From an uncultured Campylobacter sp. (GTDB lineage Bacteria; Campylobacterota; Campylobacteria; Campylobacterales; Campylobacteraceae), in the NCBI RefSeq assembly GCF_937997405.1, contig NZ_CALKTL010000170.1, positions 1 to 28,363 on the forward strand: a DNA stretch of 28,363 bases. Direction: 5' to 3'. Below the pieces are notes generated by a model, which did no database searches, was not told the DNA's origin, and worked only from the letters and a program-made list of their open reading frames with translations. Every line of letters starts with the position of its first letter. The stretch's first letter is position 1. Below are positions 22,895-28,363 of this stretch, piece after piece. The translations under genes and the position numbers were made by a program.

Positions 22895-24324
22895 TGTCTG
22901 TTTTATTTAGTGAGACCAAAGAGCGCGAAAACCGCTTCATAACGGCACTTAAAATTTCGGTACCGTTTACCTGCGTTTTGATTGTTTTTGGAATTATTTT
23001 ATTCCGAAACGGCGAGTTTAAATTTGACGACGTAATTTTGTTTTTGATACTTTTGATCTGCTATGTTTATTATGTCATCTATCAAATTTACTTTGGCTTT
23101 CAAAAAACGCTGATTGATCCCGTTACTCACGTGTTTGTGCGAGAGGAGATCGAAAAAATTTTAAGTAATGATCTAGCTAAAAATCGTCAAATAAATATCG
23201 TTCTTTTGCGAATTAAAAATATCATCGACATAAACGATCGATACGGCTACAAAAACGGCGATGAAATTTTATATGAGTATTGTAAGGAACTTTCAAATTT
23301 TATGGCGGAGCAGGGTTTTAAGGACCTTCCGATCGGGCGCTTTATAAACGGCTACTTTGTATTCGGCGTAGAATCAAAAGCTACAAATTTAAGTCATATT
23401 TTGCGAATGTTTGAACATAAAATTTCAAGTCAAACGATTAAAAATGTAGAGATAAAAAGCGAATTTACGATGCTTCCAAGCTCATATGATCGCAATCTAA
23501 ATAATATCGTAAATGCGCTATTTTATAAGATAAATCACCTGGACGACGAAGAGCACGGCGAGAAGGCGATCGACGTAGAAAAGGTATTAATAGACGTATT
23601 TTCCGCCGACGTTATGGAAGCGATCGATAGTGAAAATTTCAGCTTCAAATATCAGCGCGTTGCAGATAAAAACGGCGTAAAATCGCATATAAATTTGATC
23701 CCGAAGCTTGATCTAAGAAGCGGCGAAAAGATCACAAAAAGTAGAATTTTAGATATTTTGCTTCTAAATCATTATGACATCAAATACGATATTTCGATGA
23801 TGAGGCAGATTTCTAGGATCATCTATTTTAAAGATATTGACGCTAAAATTTTTATTGAGATTATGCCTCAGACCCTGCGAAATAACGAGTTTCGCAATGA
23901 AATTTTAAAGCTCATCGATAATAATCTGATTGATCCGAAAAAGATTGTGTTTGAGTTTAACGAAAAGCTTATTTATTCGGAGATCAAGCGCTTTGATGAA
24001 ATTTTGATTAAATTCCGCGAACTCGGATTTAGCTTCGCGCTATCGCAGTTCGGCGGCTCGAACGCGAGCTTTGAGTATTTAAAATTTCTAAACGTCGATT
24101 TTATCGTTTATGACATAGAATTTAACAAAAATTTAGACGATGAAAAGATTAAAAATATCTTCATAGGCATTAATGAAGCCTGCGCTAAATCGGGCATCAA
24201 AACCATAATGCGCTTTGTAGATAAGCAGGAATTTCAAATGCAACTTTATAAAATGGGTATCGATTGTATTCAGGGATTTTGTGTTGAAAAGCCGAATGAT
24301 ATATCGAATTTAAGGAGATCATAG
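22894..24324 (+). CDS. Membrane protein with degenerate GGDEF and EAL domains
   Basis: The 476-aa protein has two membrane helices (about 19-37 and 45-69), a GGDEF-like domain (about 75-200) and an EAL-like domain (about 235-470). Both look inactive. In the GGDEF part, the metal-binding region reads LLRIKNIIDINDRYGYKNGDE without the usual first Asp, and GGDEF itself is replaced by INGYF. In the EAL part, EAL is replaced by INL (KSHINLIPKL), DDFG by SQFG, and the AEGVE region by MRFVD; the overall fold is still traceable through FEFNEKL, GSNASFEYLKFLNVDFIVYD and GIDCIQGFCVEKP. Such proteins often act as nucleotide sensors or scaffolds. It starts on the gyrB stop and ends sharing one base with the queF GTG, so it is coupled to both. 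Confidence 0.85.
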   Translation: MSVLFSETKERENRFITALKISVPFTCVLIVFGIILFRNGEFKFDDVILFLILLICYVYYVIYQIYFGFQKTLIDPVTHVFVREEIEKILSNDLAKNRQINIVLLRIKNIIDINDRYGYKNGDEILYEYCKELSNFMAEQGFKDLPIGRFINGYFVFGVESKATNLSHILRMFEHKISSQTIKNVEIKSEFTMLPSSYDRNLNNIVNALFYKINHLDDEEHGEKAIDVEKVLIDVFSADVMEAIDSENFSFKYQRVADKNGVKSHINLIPKLDLRSGEKITKSRILDILLLNHYDIKYDISMMRQISRIIYFKDIDAKIFIEIMPQTLRNNEFRNEILKLIDNNLIDPKKIVFEFNEKLIYSEIKRFDEILIKFRELGFSFALSQFGGSNASFEYLKFLNVDFIVYDIEFNKNLDDEKIKNIFIGINEACAKSGIKTIMRFVDKQEFQMQLYKMGIDCIQGFCVEKPNDISNLRRS

Positions 24325-24704
24325 TGAGATACGGCGAAGAGGAAATTGAGAAATTTGACATCGAAAATTTAGAAGTTTGGCCCAATAAACAGGAGCGTGA
24401 TTATTTGATAAAAATCACCCTGCCCGAGTTTTGTTGCCGTTGCCCGCGCTCTGGCTATCCAGACTTTGCGACGATCTATTTGGAATATATTCCGGATAAG
24501 CTCGTAGTCGAACTTAAAGCGATTAAAATTTACATAAATTCATTCATGAACCGCTATATCAGCCACGAAGATAGCATAAATGAAATTTACGGCGCGCTGC
24601 AAAGCAAGCTAAAGCCTAAATTTATGAAAATCACGGGCGATTTTAATCCGCGCGGCAACGTCCACACGGTAATCGAAATAAACTCGGATCAAATTTACCG
24701 ATGA
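24324..24704 (+). CDS. queF: NADPH-dependent preQ0 reductase QueF
   Basis: QueF reduces 7-cyano-7-deazaguanine (preQ0) to preQ1 for queuosine in tRNA. The 126-aa protein is the short, unimodular type. It has the catalytic Cys C40 in PEFCCRCPRSGYPDFATIYL with D47, and the QueF signature VELKAIKIYINSF. The start is GTG at 24324 (AAGGAGATCATA before it); the G is shared with the TAG of the preceding gene. It ends in an ATGA overlap with the HD-domain gene. No other queuosine genes lie in this window. Confidence 0.95.
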   Translation: MRYGEEEIEKFDIENLEVWPNKQERDYLIKITLPEFCCRCPRSGYPDFATIYLEYIPDKLVVELKAIKIYINSFMNRYISHEDSINEIYGALQSKLKPKFMKITGDFNPRGNVHTVIEINSDQIYR

Positions 24705-25936
24705 TAAGCTCAAATTTAGTCGAACAAATTTTTAAATCCGCAAGCATTAGCCGCTGGAACGATTACCCAAAGATGGTGAGTTTAGTCGAGCTCGACAAGC
24801 AGGCGCATAAATTTATCATCGCTTATTTTATCGCTAGCTTTGAGCGCGATGTGGATATCAACTACGTCATAGAAGCGGGGATTTTCGAGTTTTTAGCGCG
24901 CATCGTAGTAACAGACATCCGTCCGGACGTCTTTCATCAGATACAAAAAACCAAGAAAAAAAAGATTAACGAATGGGTTTTAAGCGTCCTAGAAAGCGAT
25001 CTTTTGCCTATTCAAAACGGAGAGTTTTTCGAGCGATTTAAAAAATATCTAAATTCCAAGGATCATAAGAAAGAAGCCGTGATCTTAAAGGCGGCGAGCT
25101 ACCTTTCTACGAGCTGGGAATTTAATATCGTATATCAAACGAGCCAGTTTTTAAACGATATTGAAGAGCTAAAATCCAAGGTCGAGGAGGAGCTCGAGGA
25201 TTATTACGAGCTAATCGGCGTGCGAAAGATCGTGATGAATAAAAAACTTGCTCGCATAGTCGATCTTAGCGGCAGACTTCGTTTTCAAAAGCGCTGGGCG
25301 CAGACGCCGCGCATCCCTGAGACATCGGTGCTTGGACACATGCTGGTAGTTGCGATTTTAAGCTACTTTTTTTCGCTTGAAGTGGATGCGTGCCGCTCGC
25401 GCACGGCGTATAATTTTTTCTGCGCGCTATTTCATGATTTGCCCGAAAGCCTAACTCGCGACATCATTAGCCCCGTAAAATACGGCGTCAAGGGCCTTAG
25501 CGACATCATTAGCGAATATGAGATGCGGCTAATAGACGATAAAATTTTACCCTTTGTGCCCGAGCATATGAGAGATGATTTCAGTTATATTTTGGGTATC
25601 CGCAAAGAGGGCGGTAAATTTATAAAAGACGAGTTTGAAAATCGCACTTTCGAGCTAGGCAAGGAGCCTAAATTTGCAGAAGGCAGCCTAAAGATGTTTA
25701 ATGAAGATAAATTTCGCGCAATCGACGGCAAGGCGCTTAAGTATTGCGATAAACTAGCGGCGTTTTTCGAGGCGGGGATTTCGATCAGCTACGGCGTGAA
25801 AAGCAAGGAGTTGCTTAGTGGGTATAATTCGATGTTAGAGTTTTTCAAAGCCAAGCCGAAAATTGAAGGCGTCGATTTTCAGAGTGTTTGCGAGGATTTC
25901 AAAGAGCATTTCGGACTTAATAGGATCGATTTATAA
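24701..25936 (+). CDS. Tandem HD-domain protein (YfbR-like phosphohydrolase)
   Basis: The 411-aa cytoplasmic protein has a well-formed HD domain at about 185-400: H213 in ETSVLGHMLVVAIL, H245-D246 in CALFHDLPESLTRDIISPVK and a late Asp in KALKYCDKLAAFFEA. This is the HD_3 pattern of YfbR-like 5'-deoxynucleotidases. The N-terminal half (25-85) looks like a worn second copy: ELDKQAHKFIIAYFIASF aligns with the first motif and GIFEFLARIVVTDIRPDV with the second, HD having become EF. A coiled stretch (ELKSKVEEELEDYYEL) joins them. Nucleotide phosphatase activity is inference from family. The ATG overlaps the queF stop (ATGA), and the gene ends just before the SRP RNA on the opposite strand. Confidence 0.85.
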   Translation: MISSNLVEQIFKSASISRWNDYPKMVSLVELDKQAHKFIIAYFIASFERDVDINYVIEAGIFEFLARIVVTDIRPDVFHQIQKTKKKKINEWVLSVLESDLLPIQNGEFFERFKKYLNSKDHKKEAVILKAASYLSTSWEFNIVYQTSQFLNDIEELKSKVEEELEDYYELIGVRKIVMNKKLARIVDLSGRLRFQKRWAQTPRIPETSVLGHMLVVAILSYFFSLEVDACRSRTAYNFFCALFHDLPESLTRDIISPVKYGVKGLSDIISEYEMRLIDDKILPFVPEHMRDDFSYILGIRKEGGKFIKDEFENRTFELGKEPKFAEGSLKMFNEDKFRAIDGKALKYCDKLAAFFEAGISISYGVKSKELLSGYNSMLEFFKAKPKIEGVDFQSVCEDFKEHFGLNRIDL

Positions 25937-26043
25937 AACCCCTTCCCAGATGGCTGCGGCACATGCGAGATCTAAGTGCTCTGCTGTATTCCTACCCTGA
26001 AGCGGTGCCTAAAAAAAGCATTGCACAGGTCTAAGAAAGGGCA
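25937..26043 (-). ncRNA. ffs: Signal recognition particle RNA, 4.5S type
   Basis: On the minus strand the interval reads as a bacterial small SRP RNA of about 107 bases. Domain IV is unmistakable: CAGG-GTA-GGAA-TAC-AGCAG, that is the GGAA tetraloop on a GUA/UAC stem, flanked by the asymmetric AGG / AGCA internal loop that binds Ffh. The ends close in a perfect 12-bp helix with G-U pairs: CCCTTTCTTAGA (26041-26030) with TCTGGGAAGGGG (25950-25939). An inner AUGC/GCAU stem also forms. A perfect TATAAT lies seven bases upstream of the predicted 5' end. The RNA works with Ffh to target membrane proteins to FtsY and the Sec/YidC machinery. It is transcribed against the flanking protein genes. Confidence 0.88.
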
Positions 26044-26049
26044 AACGGG

Positions 26050-26055
26050 ATTATA
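26050..26055 (-). promoter_or_regulatory. -10 element of the ffs promoter
   Basis: TATAAT (minus strand, in CCATATAATCCCG) is placed about seven bases before the inferred first nucleotide G at 26043. It lies in the leader of the divergent 139-aa gene, whose start codon is 30 bases away. Confidence 0.7.
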
Positions 26056-26084
26056 TGGAAATGTTTCTTAAAGTAAGGTTATAA

Positions 26085-26504
26085 ATGAATTTCAAAAATC
26101 ATCTTTTATCCGTATTTCGCGAGGTTTTTATCCCTCATCATCGTTCTATTGAGTTCAGAGCCAAAATTTTTGCCGCTATGCTGCTTGCTAAAAAAAAGCA
26201 GACCGACGAGGATTACGACGCGATCAAAGATATAACCGGCGAAATTTATCCGGGCGACGAACAGCGCATCGGCGTGCTGGTCTCCATCGTAAAAGAGTAT
26301 ATCTTAAAGGCGAAAACCTATAAAAGCTTAAATTTAGATTCGCTTTTAAAAGAGATCGACAGAGATATCAAAAATAACAAAAAATATATCAAAAAGATTG
26401 ATTTTTCGCATCTACGCCGTTTGATTGGAGATGATGACGAGGATGCGCTAATCCAACAGCGCGTTTATGAGTTTTTTGTCTGCGAAGTCAAAGAGTACTC
26501 GTAA
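26085..26504 (+). CDS. Helical protein of unknown function, 139 aa
   Basis: The protein has no signal peptide or membrane helix and is predicted almost wholly alpha-helical (FRAKIFAAMLLAKKKQTDEDY, RIGVLVSIVKEYILKAK, a Lys-rich stretch DIKNNKKYIKKID, ending QQRVYEFFVCEVKEYS). Size and helix pattern are loosely TerB-like, but the metal-binding acidic motifs of TerB are not clear. A weak AAGG precedes the ATG. It lies between the divergent ffs gene and typA, whose promoter follows 25 bases after its stop. It is probably a conserved Campylobacter protein; function unknown. Confidence 0.65.
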   Translation: MNFKNHLLSVFREVFIPHHRSIEFRAKIFAAMLLAKKKQTDEDYDAIKDITGEIYPGDEQRIGVLVSIVKEYILKAKTYKSLNLDSLLKEIDRDIKNNKKYIKKIDFSHLRRLIGDDDEDALIQQRVYEFFVCEVKEYS

Positions 26505-26529
26505 ATTTTTATCTTAAGAATTTTTTTAG

Positions 26530-26535
26530 TATAAT
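26530..26535 (+). promoter_or_regulatory. -10 element of typA promoter
   Basis: A perfect TATAAT follows a T-tract (TTTTTTTAG), 33 bases before the typA start codon; typical of Campylobacter sigma-70 promoters. Confidence 0.7.
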
Positions 26536-26568
26536 CGTCAGCCTTTAAAATAGCAAACGGAGAAAAAT

Positions 26569-28363
26569 TTGGAAAATATCAGAAATATTGCGGTTATCGC
26601 GCACGTCGATCACGGCAAGACCACTATCGTAGATGAGCTTTTAAAACAATCCGGCACCTTTGGTAATCACCAAGAAGTCGGCGAGCGCGTGATGGACAGC
26701 AACGACATAGAGCGCGAGCGCGGTATTACGATCCTATCCAAAAATACCGCCATCCACTACGGCGGCGTTAAAATCAACATCATCGACACTCCGGGCCACG
26801 CCGATTTCGGCGGAGAGGTCGAGCGCGTACTAAAGATGGTAGACGGCGTGCTTTTGCTCGTCGACGCGCAAGAAGGCGTCATGCCGCAGACGAAATTTGT
26901 CGTAAAAAAGGCGCTATCTTTGGGGCTTAGGCCGATAGTAGTCGTAAATAAAATCGATAAGCCCGCAGCCGATCCGGACCGCGTGGTAAATGAAATTTTC
27001 GATCTTTTCGTAGCGCTTGACGCAAACGACGAGCAGCTTGAGTTTCCCGTCATCTACGCCGCGGCCAAAAACGGCTACGCAAAATACGATCTAAACGACG
27101 CAAGCGCCGATATGAAGCCGCTTTTTGAGACGATCATCTCTCACGTCCCTACTCCGAGCGGCAGCGACGATAATCCTTTGCAGCTGCAGGTTTTTACGCT
27201 CGATTACGACAACTACGTCGGCAAGATCGGCATCGCTAGGATTTTTAATGGCACGATAAACAAAAACCAAAGCGTTATGTTAGCTAAAGCCGACGGCACG
27301 CACATAAACGGCAGAATTTCAAAACTCATCGGCTTTAACGGGCTTGAGCGCACCGACATCGACGCGGCGGGCACCGGCGACATCGTGGCGATTGCGGGCT
27401 TTGACGCGCTTGACGTAGGCGATAGTATCGTCGATCCCAATAATCCGATCCCGCTTGATGCGCTGCATATCGAAGAGCCGACTCTTAGCGTAATTTTTAG
27501 CGTAAATGACGGACCGCTGGCGGGCACGGAGGGCAAATTCGTAACCTCAAATAAGATCGACGAGCGCTTGGAAGCGGAGATGAAAACCAACATCGCGATG
27601 CGCTATGAAAACGCGGGCGAGGGAAAATTTAAAGTAAGCGGTCGCGGCGAGCTGCAGATCACGATTTTAGCCGAGAATATGCGCCGCGAGGGTTTTGAGT
27701 TCTGCCTTGGGCGCCCGGAAGTTATCATCAAAGAGATCGACGGCATCAAATGTGAGCCTTTCGAGCATCTAGTCATCGACGCGCCCGATGATTGCACCGG
27801 CACCGTTATCGAAAAGCTCGGCCGCAAAAAGGCCGAGATGAAGGTGATGAATCCTACCGGCGACGGGCAGACGCGTATGGAGTTTGAGATCCCGGCGCGC
27901 GGTCTCATCGGCTTTCGCTCGCAGTTTTTGACCGATACTCGCGGCGAAGGGGTGATGAACCACAGCTTTTTGGAATTCCGCCCCTTCATCGGCGCGGTCG
28001 AGAAGCGACAAAACGGCGCGCTCGTGAGCATGGAAAACGGAGTGGCGCTAGGATACAGCCTGTGGAACCTGCAAGATCGCGGCGTGCTTTTTATCGCTCC
28101 GCAGGCGAAGGTCTATCTGGGCATGATCATCGGCGAGCACAGCCGTCCGAACGATCTGGACGTTAATCCGATCAAGGGTAAAAATTTAACCAACGTCCGC
28201 GCCAGCGGTAGCGACGATGCGATCAAACTCGTGCCGCCGCGCGCATTAAATTTAGAGCGTGCGCTGGAGTGGATCGAGGAGGACGAGCTTGTGGAGGTTA
28301 CGCCAGTAAATATCCGCGTGCGTAAGCGTTACCAAAAGCATGCCAATCATTCGTTTCATCATT
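26569..28363 (+). CDS. typA: Ribosome-associated GTPase TypA/BipA (3' end outside window)
   Basis: TypA is an EF-G-like GTPase that binds the ribosome and helps 50S assembly and stress or cold growth. Its G domain has AHVDHGKTT (G1), RGITI (G2), DTPGHADFGGEVERV (G3) and NKIDKP (G4), followed by the beta-barrel domain II (VFTLDYDNYVGKIGIARIF), domain III (MRYENAGEGKFKVSGRGELQ), domain V (EFEIPARGLIGFRSQFLTDTRGEG) and the TypA-specific C-terminal region (GEHSRPNDLDVNPIKGKNLTNVRASGSDDA). The start is TTG at 26569, six bases after GGAG. The frame is open for 598 codons to the edge, where family members of about 600 residues end. The last visible residues, KRYQKHANHSFHH, are more His-rich than the usual basic tail. 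Confidence 0.95.
   Translation, partial: MENIRNIAVIAHVDHGKTTIVDELLKQSGTFGNHQEVGERVMDSNDIERERGITILSKNTAIHYGGVKINIIDTPGHADFGGEVERVLKMVDGVLLLVDAQEGVMPQTKFVVKKALSLGLRPIVVVNKIDKPAADPDRVVNEIFDLFVALDANDEQLEFPVIYAAAKNGYAKYDLNDASADMKPLFETIISHVPTPSGSDDNPLQLQVFTLDYDNYVGKIGIARIFNGTINKNQSVMLAKADGTHINGRISKLIGFNGLERTDIDAAGTGDIVAIAGFDALDVGDSIVDPNNPIPLDALHIEEPTLSVIFSVNDGPLAGTEGKFVTSNKIDERLEAEMKTNIAMRYENAGEGKFKVSGRGELQITILAENMRREGFEFCLGRPEVIIKEIDGIKCEPFEHLVIDAPDDCTGTVIEKLGRKKAEMKVMNPTGDGQTRMEFEIPARGLIGFRSQFLTDTRGEGVMNHSFLEFRPFIGAVEKRQNGALVSMENGVALGYSLWNLQDRGVLFIAPQAKVYLGMIIGEHSRPNDLDVNPIKGKNLTNVRASGSDDAIKLVPPRALNLERALEWIEEDELVEVTPVNIRVRKRYQKHANHSFHH

Noticed and set aside
25937..26043. Plus-strand reading as tRNA, 6S or other RNA
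   Set aside because: The plus strand shows no conserved RNA motif; the GGAA domain IV and closing helix fit only the minus strand as SRP RNA.
1..28363. CRISPR array, prophage or insertion sequence
   Set aside because: No regularly spaced direct repeats, transposase, integrase or terminal inverted repeats with target duplication were seen.

Overview
The window spans the chromosomal replication origin of an epsilonproteobacterium, most likely a Campylobacter with mid-40s GC content (gracilis/rectus/showae-like). This rests on the dnaA-dnaN-gyrB order, DnaA boxes of the Helicobacter/Campylobacter type (TYATTCACN), Campylobacter-like versions of hemJ, nhaA, queF and lspA, and the abundance of TTTAAATTT/AAAATTTTA words. 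The species assignment is inference.

Layout. 1-1770: an AT-rich block of small minus-strand genes in tight tandem (partial ORF, 37-aa ORF, 117-aa acidic protein, zinc-ribbon protein, 135-aa protein, startless zinc-ribbon remnant), reading like an accessory cassette, possibly of orphan immunity-type genes. 2085-2342: SemiSWEET-family gene broken by an amber codon. 2642-3487: two-domain universal stress protein with a terminator. 3768-6327: TonB-dependent siderophore receptor broken by an amber codon and a frameshift. 6902-9082: SbmA/YddA-like ABC exporter with about 180 extra residues, partly repetitive, in its membrane domain. 9083-9970: long gene-free stretch, much of it GC-rich and odd in composition. 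9971-10459: small two-helix membrane protein. 10471-11835: prfA and rpsT on the minus strand. 11987-15944: glmM, lspA, a TM2/SHOCT protein, hemJ and nhaA on the plus strand, ending in a bidirectional terminator. 16075-17897: ruvC, a nitrilase-family amidase and a nicotinamidase-like hydrolase, leftward. 17898-19492: candidate bipartite oriC flanking dnaA. 19493-25936: dnaN, gyrB, a catalytically degenerate GGDEF/EAL membrane protein, queF and a tandem HD-domain protein, tightly packed and often overlapping. 25937-26043: SRP 4.5S RNA (ffs) on the minus strand with its own TATAAT. 26085-26504: small helical protein of unknown function. 26569-end: typA/bipA, missing only its last codons.

Housekeeping genes diverge from the origin: ruvC and its partners run left, dnaA/dnaN/gyrB run right. 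The left third of the window shows the most gene decay (two pseudogenes, gene fragments, long non-coding spacers), while the region from prfA to typA is compact and intact.

The most informative points not obvious from gene names are the minus-strand SRP RNA, recognised from its GGAA-capped domain IV and a 12-bp closing helix; paired DnaA boxes on both sides of dnaA; the repeat-bearing insert in the ABC exporter; the inactive-looking GGDEF/EAL protein translationally coupled to gyrB and queF; and a degenerate N-terminal HD duplication in the protein that follows queF.
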